Shown piece by piece: positions 51,810 to 61,884 of a DNA stretch of 64,000 bases (position 1 is its first letter; every line of letters begins with the position of its first letter). Both the position numbers and the translations under genes were made by a program. The notes under the pieces are model-generated. The model worked only from the letters and a program-made list of their open reading frames with translations, searched no databases and was not told the DNA's origin. Source of the stretch: Geosiphon pyriformis (taxonomy: Eukaryota; Glomeromycota; Glomeromycetes; Archaeosporales; Geosiphonaceae); contig JAAOMT010000057.1 in assembly GCA_016748015.1 (NCBI GenBank), forward strand, positions 452,763 to 516,762, read 5' to 3'.

Positions 51810-53164
51810 CAGAGGGGTATAAAAAGTATTGGATACTTAATATAATATATAAAAAAGGCTATATATTATAATACCATTACCAATTTAAGCCATAATTTTT
51901 TTTATAATTACTTATAGTTATAATCTACAAATCAACATAAATCATGTCTTTGTAAAACACAATAGTGGATTATATGCATATATATAAAATATCAAACATT
52001 TTTGTTATAAAAAAATTTACCACATCAAATGTGTCTTGGAAAAGAACTTTCTGAATACCAAAAAGGAGGAATTATTTCAGCAATAAAGTTAGGACATACA
52101 AACAGTGAGATTTTCATGACTATTGGATGTTTACATTCTTCTGTAATACATGTATAGAAGTCATACGAGCTAAAAAAACTTCCTAAAAAATGAATGGGCC
52201 AACCACAAATTTTTAACAAATGTGCACATGAACAACTCAAATATTCAATAATGGAGAATAAAGAAACCTGCCACCAAACTTTTTCTCAAATACGATTGAA
52301 TTTTATTAAAGATACCAACAAATCTATTTCTATACAAACTATTTGAAATGGATTAGCTCAAGAAGAACTTCACTCGTGCATTTCTCGTTTCAAGCCATTA
52401 ATTTTCAAATTAAATAAAGAAAAATGTTTACAATGGGCTTGTACTTATGAAAATTGGACAGTAGAAGATTTTAAATGAGTTGTTTGGTCAGATGAATCTA
52501 CATATACACAATTTAGGACTACAGAATTTGGATGTGTATGGCATAAACCTTCCGAAGACTTTCATAAGAATTGTATTGTGGCCACAGTTAGAAAAAGCTT
52601 TGGTCACATGTTTTGGAGATGTTTTTCATGGGTTGGTTTAGATCTTTTAGTTCCTTTGGTTGGTCATATTACTGGAGTTATACACCACGAAACCTTGGCT
52701 AATTATGCAATTCCTACGGTAAAACTTTATGCAAAAAAAACTAAAAAAAATTTTTTTTTCCAGGAAGACAATGCATCAATCCACACATTAAAAGTCACAC
52801 ATTCTTTTCTTACCTCTTCAAATGTTGAATTACTTCCTTGGCCAGCACAAAGTCCTGATATTACTTCAATAGAAAATCTTTGGTCATATATTGAAGTTAA
52901 AATTTGTCAACATAATTTACAACCCTCAAATATTGTACAATTGGAACAGTGGGTTAAGGAAGAATGGAATGCAATACTTGTAAATTACTATCGTAATTTG
53001 ATCAAGTCTATACTATGTCGAGTTCAAGCTATTTTTAAAGCAAATAGAGGTCAAACAAAATACTAACATGTATTTTAATATAATAATAAAAAATTAATAA
53101 TTCATAAGTTAGTTCTTTTATATAACATATTATAAAAGTGTCCAATACTTTTTATACCCCCCTG
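51810..53164 (+). mobile_element. Tc1/mariner-type DNA transposon inside an LTR
   Basis: A 1355-bp element with 29-bp terminal inverted repeats (51810-51838 and 53136-53164; only two mismatches by eye), starting CAGRGGGGTATAAAAAG, is flanked by TA at 51808-51809 and 53165-53166, the hallmark target duplication of this superfamily. It contains one transposase frame (52029-53066) with four stops. Confidence 0.93.
52029..53066 (+). pseudogene. Tc1-type transposase, DD34E, four premature stops
   Basis: A single frame of 346 codons from ATG 52029 to TAA 53064 has stops only at 52155 (TAG), 52191, 52344 and 52476 (TGA). The catalytic triad is preserved: VVWSDES, FFQEDNASIH and WPAQSPDITSIENLW, with 34 residues between the second Asp and the Glu, i.e. 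the Tc1 class. The N-terminal part looks like the paired helix-turn-helix DNA-binding region. All four stops can come from C-to-T (or complementary G-to-A) changes at Gln, Arg or Trp codons, so mutation bias rather than insertion/deletion killed it. Confidence 0.88.
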
Positions 53165-53876
53165 TATAACAGTAGCATTAGAAGTAAGAAAAAGCAAAAT
53201 CTAGTTCCAGTTAGTATTTCCTTTTTTATCTATTAATTAACCTTTACTTCATGGATAATTAATATCAACTGAAGTAAATTTATTATCCCATATTAAATAA
53301 AACATATTTGTTATTATCTAATCTATGCTGTTATTATTTGATTGAGAATATTAATTCATCTTTTATTATTAACACTTTATGTTAACAATATCCAATACTT
53401 AACTATACTGAAACAATAATTCTTAATTATGACTATTGATGGAATACTAATCTTTTATTTTTTTATTTATTTTTTATTTTTTTTATTTGTTTTATTTTGT
53501 GTTTGTTGATTTATTAATTGATTAAAAGATTAACGTGTGAAATACTGACATCAAGATATAGCACTAATAAAAAACTCAAAAATAAAGCTAAACATTCGGA
53601 ATTAAGAATAGCTTATCAAGAAATACTGGCCACCAAGCTGAGAAAAAAATTGATGGAATATATATTCTGAGAAGTGACAGATACCAAAATATACCAATTT
53701 GAAGATTGGAAAAGAAATTAAAACAAAACATCACAAAAAATATTACCATTGAATCTCTGTTTATTATACAAAAGATTCAACCAAAATCTTCAAATATTAC
53801 TAATACTATTCAATTATTAAGCACCAAGTTATGGGTTTGTTATTTGTTTTTATACCCTAAATAATCATCTGTAATA

Positions 53877-55586
53877 TTTGGTGCTTTCTGTGAGATATAA
53901 TTCAACAGAGAACCAACACCAGCAACAACCATGCAGGAAAGTGGCAGACCAAGAGAAAACAAGGGAAAATCACTTAGGATTTGCGAAATCCTTATTTTAC
54001 TATTACCTTTGAAAAACTCATTAAATTAAAACTCTGATTATTCAAGACCCAATCATTAAAACCCCAACCATTTGAAACGTACCATTGATAAATTTGTTAA
54101 AAACTCATTAAAATTAAAACTCCGATTATTTAAAACCCAATCATTAAAACTCTGAACATTCGAAAATTACTGTTGAGAAATTCGTTAAAACTTGTTAAAT
54201 TAAAACTCTGATTATTCAAAATCTGATCATTAAAACCCTAAACATTCGAAACTTACCATTGATAAATTCATTAAACTTTATTAAATTAAGAACTCTAATT
54301 ATTCAAAACCCAATCATTAAAACTCCGAACATTCGAAAATTACTGTTAATAAATTCATTAAAAATTTGTTAAATTAAAACTCCATTTATTCAAAACCCAA
54401 TCATTAAAACCCCAAACATTCGAAACTTACTATTGATAAATTTGTTAAAAATTTGTTAAATTAAAACTCCAATTATTCAAAACCTGATCATTAAAACCCC
54501 AAACATTTGAAACTTACCATTAATAAATTCATTAAAAACTTATTAAATTAAAACTCCAATTATTCAAGACCTAATTATTAAAACCCCAAACATTTGAAAT
54601 GTACCATTGATAAATTTGTTAAAAACTTGTTAAATTAAAACTCTGTTTATTCAAAATCCAATTGTTAAAACCCCAAACATTCGAAACTTACCTTTGATAG
54701 ATTTGTTAAAAAAACTTGTTAAATTAAAACTCTGATTATTCAAGACCTGATTATTAAAACTCCAATTATTTAAGACCCAATTGTTAAAAAACCCAAACAT
54801 TTGAAACCTGATAATTCCAACCCTGCTATCATACAAAGAAACTTACTGTCGATAAAACTCATTAAACTTTTAGCAATTCAAACTCTGAGAATTATTCAAA
54901 AATCCGAACATTCAAAGTCTGATAAATTCCAAACACCACTATCATACAAAGAAACTTACCTAATTCCCACAGTACCAATAAATCAGAAAAATCCACCTGA
55001 CAGCCCTAAGTCAGAATATTGGGATGTAGTTACAATCCACTTCCATGTGTCATATATTTGAAGAAGAGCCAATCAGTGAGAACAAATAGGAATCGGAATC
55101 AGAACTTAATCCCAATTCAAACTCCACTGATAACAGCAATGATTCAAACACTACTAATGACAGCAACAATTCAAACTTCGCTAATGACAACAATGATTCA
55201 AACTCTGCTAATGACAACAACAATTCAAACTCCACTAATGACAACAACAATTCAAACTTCACTAATAACAATAACAATTCAAACTCTGCCAACAACAAAT
55301 TCAAACTCCACTTCAAACACTGAACAATATATCATGCTTCTAGATCTTATAATGGAGCAGAAATTAACTAAATTCAGTAATAATAATGAGAGCATTATGT
55401 CTAAACATACACATAATACAGATGCAAGATTTGAAATTAATATTTTGGACAGACTGCTATAGTTAAAAACCCCAGTCATGTATAAAATTAGATTTACAAA
55501 TAGCAATAAAAATTACAGCAACAACATTAATACAAAAGAGAAATTTAGAAAATTTTGCAGAAGCTTAATATTAAAGAAAGAAATAA
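53877..55586 (+). mobile_element. Internal region of a deletion derivative (non-autonomous Ty3/gypsy)
   Basis: Between a 5' LTR (ends 53876) and a 3' LTR (starts 55587) there are only 1.7 kb: the primer-binding-like site, an 87-bp tandem array (about 54000-54800), an Asn/Ser/Thr-rich stretch (55100-55320), and the start of the dUTPase region (QYIMLLDLIMEQKLTKF, DARFEI). That start is joined near 55460-55540 to the polyprotein tail and polypurine tract (TTAAAGAAAGAAATAA). gag, protease, RT and integrase are missing. Confidence 0.7.
54000..54800 (+). repeat. 87-bp tandem repeat (about nine copies)
   Basis: The anchor AACTCYRATTATTC recurs at 54030, 54118, 54204, 54291, 54378, 54465, 54552, 54639 and 54728, a period of 86-89 bp, mostly exactly 87. 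Copies differ mainly by C/T and A/G changes. One frame keeps 29-codon periodicity, but most copies contain a TAA at the same place, so it is probably non-coding now. Confidence 0.9.
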
Positions 55587-56569
55587 TGTTACTTATAAAA
55601 AAAAAATACAAGAAAATAGTAGGAAAAAACAAATAGAGAAAATAGACCAATAAGAGAATAGTATTTAGCATATGAGCACATTGCTCAGCAATGTGAAACA
55701 TTGTCAGAGAATTACAACACATTGTTCAGCAATAAGCACATTGTTAGAAATTACAGACACATTGCTCAGCAATGTAGAGCAATGTCAGAAATCATGGCAC
55801 ATTGCTCAACAATGTAAGCATTGCTTGAGAAATTATAAAACATTGCTTGAGAATGTGAACAATCTTGTAGAACTCAAATTATATATATATAGCAGTAGTA
55901 TCAGAAGTTAGAAAATTAGTCAATTAGGCTCAAAATTAAGAAAACTGAAAGTCAGTAGGACTTTCAGAGTCAATTAGACTCACAGGTTATAATTATTAAA
56001 TATTCTTCCTTTAAAAGATAGAATACTATAACTTGAAGTAAAATTACTCTCATATTAATGTTATTATCCACTACTTAACCTGCTGGCACAATAGCTCTTG
56101 ATCACAGCTATTAACAGAATACTTATTTTTTATTTTATTTTATTTTCTTTATTTCTTTATTTTCTTTTATTTTCTTTATTTTATTTTCTTTTCTTTTGTT
56201 ATTCACTAAATTGATTAAAGAGTTAAGTGCTAAGTTATTGATGTCAAGAATAGCCTGGTAAAAGACCCCAAAGGAAGGGTATTGGAATTGAGAATTTAAG
56301 GATAGCTTACCAGAAAGGCATTTCTGCCAAGATTACCAGCCACCATGCTGAGAAAAAAATTCGATGGAATTGTGATTCTGAGAGGCTATGAGAAAGACAA
56401 CAATTAAATTTCTGTCCATTATACAAAAAACTTCACAACAAAATCTTCAGATCTACCAAACCTTCAGATAAAACAACACCTTCAGAGATACCAACACCAA
56501 TTATATTAATTGAGCACCAAATTACAGGTTTGTTATTTGATTTAAGACCCCAAATAATCACCTGTAACA
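55587..56569 (+). repeat. LTR, A-type, plus orientation
   Basis: It starts TGTTACTTATAAAAA and ends AATCACCTGTAACA. It contains a large palindrome array (55675-55860, e.g. CACATTGCTCAGCAATGTG). It is preceded by a polypurine tract, so it is the 3' LTR of the deleted element. The pol-coding sequence of element C follows immediately at 56570 without a primer site. Confidence 0.82.
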
Positions 56570-56629
56570 ACAATTCCAGCTCTGCTCAATATAACAATGA
56601 AAATAACAATAATTCGGACTCTGATTCAA

Positions 56630-57200
56630 AACCCAAAACATATATCGTGCTGTTTAATCTCACTAAAAAGCAGGAACTTAAATAATTCAGTGATAACAAT
56701 GAAGATATTATGTCAGAACAAGCACATAATACCAATGCAGAGTTTGATTTAAGATATCCAAAGAAAGATGCTTTCAAATTGGAACCACATTTGTACACTT
56801 GTATTGATTTGAAAATAGCACTAGAAATTCTAGCAATAACAATAGTTCAATTAGCATCTAGGAGTAATCTAGCAAAAAAAGGAATTAACATTAGAGGAGA
56901 AATAATTAATGCAAAATATATAGAAAATATCATTACAATGCTATAAAATAATTCAAAAAAAGCCTACATTATAGAGCCAAATAAAAAGATAGCACAGACA
57001 ATATTCCTGTTTTTGGTTAAAATAGCTCAATTAGTATCAGTAGGAAACAAGAAAGAATTAGGAATTACAGCTAGAGGAATACAGGGTTTTGGATTCACAG
57101 GTAAAATAAATGTACTAGTTAATATGGCAGAGAAAAAAATTATTGACAAGAAAGAAATTATTTCTACCTGTCAATTAATTTCCATTCCACCATATGATTA
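56630..57200 (+). pseudogene. Element C dUTPase-like domain
   Basis: This is the best-preserved copy. Motif 1 is NAEFDLRYPKKD, motif 2 LASRSNLAKKGINI (RSGLA-type), motif 3 EIINAKYIENIITML (GVIDxxYxG-type), motif 4 KKIAQTIF...VKIAQLV, and the C-terminal motif 5 RGIQGFGFTGKINV (RGxGGFGSTG-type). Two open stretches (56710-56946, 57013-57201) with one TAA (56944-56946) between them cover the domain. Some key positions differ (Asp of motif 3 is Asn), so it is probably inactive. Fold assignment rests on motif order, not on a search. Confidence 0.78.
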
Positions 57201-57639
57201 ATACATAATAGTCATAGAAAGAAAAATAAAAGACCAGATTCAGATTTTTGAGACAGAAGCAACACTTTGTAAATCAGAAAAGATTGGATTAGTCAATCTA
57301 CACATACCAGCCAAAAACCACAGACACATCAAAATTTCTATTTATAATAACACAAAAAATATCATTAAAATACTAGAAAAAACTATTATTGGATACTTAA
57401 CCACTGAAATTGAAGACCAACTGCCAAACACCATTGCAGACTTTCTACAACTGTGTGGATATATAGATATTACATCACAAACAATATATGGACAAGAAAA
57501 ATATTATCTGCTCCAACCAAAACAATTGGAACAGATGAACTTAGGAAATCTAGACCCACTACAATATATGCAGCTTAAGGTGTTACTCAACAACTTCAAT
57601 AACATCTTTGCTAATAAAAATGAATTTGGAAGAACTGAC

Positions 57640-58930
57640 ATAATTCAGCATCAAATCAAAATTGGAAATGCAATGCCAATTAAACAAAAAGCATAGAAAG
57701 TACTACCAGTTAGCCATGAGATTATTTGTTAAGAAATCAATCAGATGCTTAATAATAGATTAATTCAGTCATTAATAAGCCCATGGTTATCACCAGTAGT
57801 ATTAATCTATAAAAAGAATGAAAAAATCCACTTTTGTGTAGATTACTAGAAACTAAATGGAATAACAAAAAGAAATAGCTACTCAACTCCAAAAATCCAA
57901 AAACTTTTTGATGCTTTTGAAGGAAAAAAATGGTTTTCAACTTTAAACTTAAACAGTGGTTACTGGCAAGTAGCTATAAAACTGGAAGATAAAGAGAAAA
58001 TGACTTTTACAACTTGAAAAAAAAACTTCGAATTTAAAGTGATGACATTTGGCTTGATGAATGCTCCAGCCATATTTCAATGGCTCATAGAAATTGTCTA
58101 TACAGGACTACTATGGAAATCAGTAGTCATATATCTGAATGACACCAATGTGTTTTTAAAAATATTTGATAATCATCTATATCATCTTCAACAAGTATTT
58201 GAAAAACTCAGATGAGCAGGATTGAAATTAAATCCCAACAAATGTTTCTTTGACAAAACAAAACTCAAGTTTTTGGAACATATTGTGAGCAAAGATGGTA
58301 TCAAAACAGATTTAGATAAAATTGAGATTGTTAAGAACTTTCCAGTACCAAATAATTTTATAAAATTAAGAGCATTTTTGGAATTTGCTGAATACTACTG
58401 CCACTTTATCAAAAACTTTTCCAAAATAGCTCAATCACTACACCAACTCCAAACAAAAAACACCAAATATGAATGGACTAAAACTCAACAAGAAGCTTTT
58501 GATATATTAAGAAGAAAGCTTATTCAAGCCCTAGTATTGATCTATCCAAATCATAACAAACCATTCATAATTACAACTAATGCATCTAGTCAAGCATTAA
58601 AAGCAGTACTATCTCAGAAAGAACTGAATGGATAAAAACACCCAGTAGCTTATGTCAGTAGAAACTTAAGTTCAACTGAAAAGAACTATAGAACTCCAGT
58701 ACTAGAACACTTAGCTATCTATTAGGCTGTCATCAAATGGAAAGAATACTTGAGTCAGAAGTTTGATGTCTACACTGATTACAAAGGATTGACTTCAATT
58801 CAGAAGCAAGAATTTGCAGACAATTGTCATACCAGATAGAAAATAGAACTTTTACTATTTAATTATACAGTACACTATAAAAAAGGAAAAAAAAATGGAA
58901 ATGCCAACAGTTTGTCACTAATAAAATAAG
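57640..58930 (+). pseudogene. Element C reverse transcriptase and RNase H
   Basis: RT blocks include SPWLSPVVLIYKKN, WFSTLNLNSGYWQVAI, MTFGLMNAPAIFQWL and the active site, here YLND (58132-58143; YLDD expected). The 137-codon open stretch 58222-58635 holds the thumb and start of RNase H (PFIITTNASSQALKAVLSQ, where the first catalytic Asp of TDAS is Asn). Stops interrupt elsewhere. Confidence 0.87.
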
Positions 58931-59014
58931 TCTAAAAACATTTTCAATCCAAAAATATAACAAAAGATGAATATACAAAAATACCAACAACTCTAATATT
59001 ATATAAATACCCAA

Positions 59015-60290
59015 TTGTTCAAGGAGAAATTATCTCAAAAAAAACAAAATAACATAAAACAACAATCAAAATATTTTATCAACCATCAAAATATACTTTA
59101 TCAGAAAAACAAAAAAAATCTAGATCAACCAACCAGAGTAATCACAGAACCAGAGAAAGAGACAATATTATTCAACATGTATTCAGACTCAACAGCAGAA
59201 CATTTTCACAAAAAAGCAACCATAGAAAGAATCAGAAAAAAATACTATTGGCCATCAATATATCCAAACATCATCTAATATGTTCAAAATTGTGATGCTT
59301 GTCAGAAAAGAAGAGGAACGAAACCCAGTGAATCATTAAAACCAATCAAAGTGGAACAACCATTTGATTGTATTGGAATTGACTTAGTTGGACTATTAAC
59401 AATCACCAGTAGAGACAACAGATATATTGTAGTAGCTATAGATTATCTTACAAAATGGCCAGAAGCAAAAGCCATTTAAAGAGCAGATGTAGAATCTATT
59501 GTCAAATTCATTTATCAAGATTTGATCTGTTGACATAGATGTCCAAAAAAACTATTATCAGATTAAGGAACTCATTTTGTAAATAGAACATTAGCAGAAT
59601 TAAGTCACAGATTTGAAATAAAAAGACCATTATTGTTACCATATCATCCACAAACAAATGAGTTAGTTGAAAGATTCAACAGAACATTGTGTAAAACAAT
59701 AGCCAAGATTAGCCAAGAAAACCAGAATGAATGAAATTTATTTATACCATCAGTATTATTTGCTTATTGGACAATAAAACAAGACATTACACAAGCAACA
59801 TCATTTGAATTAATATACAGTAGAACAGCAATATTACCAGTTAAGATAGAAGTCAAAACATATCCAACAGAATCAATAACAAAAGAGAATTTTCAAAGAA
59901 CATTGTTGAAAAAAACATATAACTTAATAGAGACACTAGAAAACAAATGGTGAAAAGCAGCTGATAACATCCAAAAGTCACAAGAAAAACAAAAAAAAAG
60001 ACACAATAACCAACTACCAGAGAAACCAGTCAAATTCAGAATTGGAGACAAAGTATTTCTACATTGTACCAAAACAGAAAAACAATAGAATGGAAAATTT
60101 GATCCCAAATGAAACAGACCATTTCACATAGAAAAAATTTTAGGAAATAGAGCTTATAAATTAAGATTAAACAACAAAATATTAACCAAAGCAGCACATA
60201 AAGATTGACTGAAATTATATCAAAACATAATATTAGCATTTACCAGTAATATTCCACAACTGGGAGCATAGAGAATACTGGTTCAACCAG
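59015..60290 (+). pseudogene. Element C integrase (catalytic triad retained, stops present)
   Basis: The N-terminal zinc region ends in NCDACQKRR (about 59290-59315). The core shows GIDLVGLL (Asp 59381-59383), SD-stop-GTHFVNRT (Asp 59561-59563) and ELVERFNRT (Glu 59669-59671), with 35 residues between the last two: a complete DD35E triad. Stops at positions such as 59564 (Gln codon), 59530 (Arg) and 59953 (Arg) follow C-to-T. The C-terminal part around 60030-60230 is of the usual gypsy type (FRIGDKVFL...). Confidence 0.87.
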
Positions 60291-61048
60291 ATAAGATTCT
60301 ACAAGACCTGGAACCAATCATAGTTATTGAACCAAACACATCAAATTGAACAAAGAAATATATAAAAACATAGTGGATGCGACAAAAACAACAAAGAAAA
60401 ATGAAAATACTAGACCATATTTATACTTTAGCTTAACAATTGTTTCAGACTTTAAGTCAATAACAAGTAAACATAGAAATTATTATTAACAATCAAACAA
60501 TTTGTTATTGAAATACCAAACAAAAAAGGAAAAATACACCATACCAGTAACCACAAAAACAATCAATGAACTGGTCAGATAAAATAGTAGAAAAAGTAAA
60601 AAACACTTTTAGAAAAATAACCATCACAGTTCCAACAGAAAAACTAGTGAAAAAAAATTGGAACCAATAGATAGACCAACTTCCAATACCATACTGTTAC
60701 TATCAATTAGGACAAAAAGTAGATATTCAAAAATTATACCTTAATAAATCCAAGAAAATCTTCAATCAAAAGATAATTCAGAACATTGAAGACATTATTG
60801 GAAAGAAAACAAACTTGACATTACATATTAAGACCATTTATTGACTACACACTATATTTCAAAACTACCCAGAAGTATTGTTACACTCTGACATAGAAAC
60901 AATAACCATCAACCAATAGGGAAAAATAAACAACTCACAAATCAAAGAAATAAAGAGCAGAGTAGAACAGACACTACTTGAAAAAGAAGTATTTGACATA
61001 ATTCAAAATGAAGATTTTAACAGAGCTTAATATTAAAGGAGGAAATAA

Positions 61049-61884
61049 TGTTACTCATAAAAAAAAAAACAGATATAAAAAATAATAGACCAATAAGAAA
61101 GTAGTAGTTAACACATAAGCACATTGCTTAGCAATGTGGAGCAATATTAGAAATCATGGCATATTGTTCAACAATGTGGAGTAATGTTAAAAAATTAGAA
61201 CACATTGCTCAGCAATGTGAGCATTGTTTAAGAAATTATAGCACATTACTTGGGAATGTGAGTAATCTCATAGAACATCAATTATGTATATATAGTGGTA
61301 GTATTAGAAGTAAAAAAGACAGATCTCTTAGTTTAGATTTGATTTAAGCAATCTTCCACATTACAAATATCAATAAATAATTATTTACTATCTTAATCTA
61401 CTCTCTACTATTAATAATTCATGTTAATAGTTGCTGACACTTAATTACACTAGAAAAATAGCTCTTAATCATGGTTATTGATGAGATATTAATATGCAAA
61501 TTACTTTGACTTATTTATTATTATTTTTTCTTGTTTTATTTTCTTTGTTGTTTGTTAACTTAATTAAAAAATTTATATGTAGAGATACTGACATCAGAAT
61601 ATAGCACTGGTAAAAGACCCAGGAATAAGAGTAGACACTCAGAATTGAAAATATCTTATCAAGAGGATTATTGGCCATTACACTAAGAAAAAAAATTAAT
61701 AAAACTGTGGTTTTGGGAAGCTATAGATAAAACTATCAATTAAATCTCTGTCTATTATACAAAAAACTCCATCAAAACCTTCAGATACAAACAACCTACC
61801 AATATTACCAACCAGAACAACTGTTAAAACACCAAGTTATGGGTTTGTTATTTGCCTTGAGACCCCAAATAATCATTTGTAACA
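61049..61884 (+). repeat. 3' LTR of element C
   Basis: It starts TGTTACTCATAAAA and ends AATCATTTGTAACA, and carries a palindrome array at 61118-61260. Right flank CTAT. It is followed directly by gag sequence of element D, so it appears inserted in, or recombined with, another copy of the same family. Confidence 0.83.

Larger units (their letters stand above)
51677..53876 (+). repeat. 5' LTR of a deleted element, split by a Tc1/mariner insertion
   Basis: It starts TGTTACTTATAG and ends ATCATCTGTAATA (CA changed to TA). Without the 1355-bp transposon and its TA duplication it is about 843 bp, in line with the other LTRs. Its first half resembles the solo LTR at 36127 (repeated CCAGAATTCC units). 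The primer-binding-like TGGTGCTTTCTGTGAG begins at 53879. Confidence 0.78.
56570..61048 (+). mobile_element. Element C (Ty3/gypsy): dUTPase, RT, RNase H, integrase, C-terminal extension; inactive
   Basis: One dominant plus-strand frame, interrupted by many TAA/TAG/TGA codons, runs through a dUTPase-like domain (56630-57200), RT (about 57640-58450), RNase H (about 58540-58930), integrase (about 59030-60290) and the extension (60290-61030), ending in a polypurine tract (AAAGGAGGAAATAA). gag, protease and 5' LTR are absent; sequence starts just upstream of the dUTPase, abutting the LTR at 56569. Few frameshifts are seen: most damage is single-base stops such as CAA to TAA, CGA to TGA and TGG to TAG. 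Confidence 0.85.

Noticed and set aside
55050-55316. Leu/Glu-rich antisense frame (88 codons) with repeats
   Set aside because: It is the reverse of the Asn/Ser/Thr-rich retroelement repeat and has no start context or homology.
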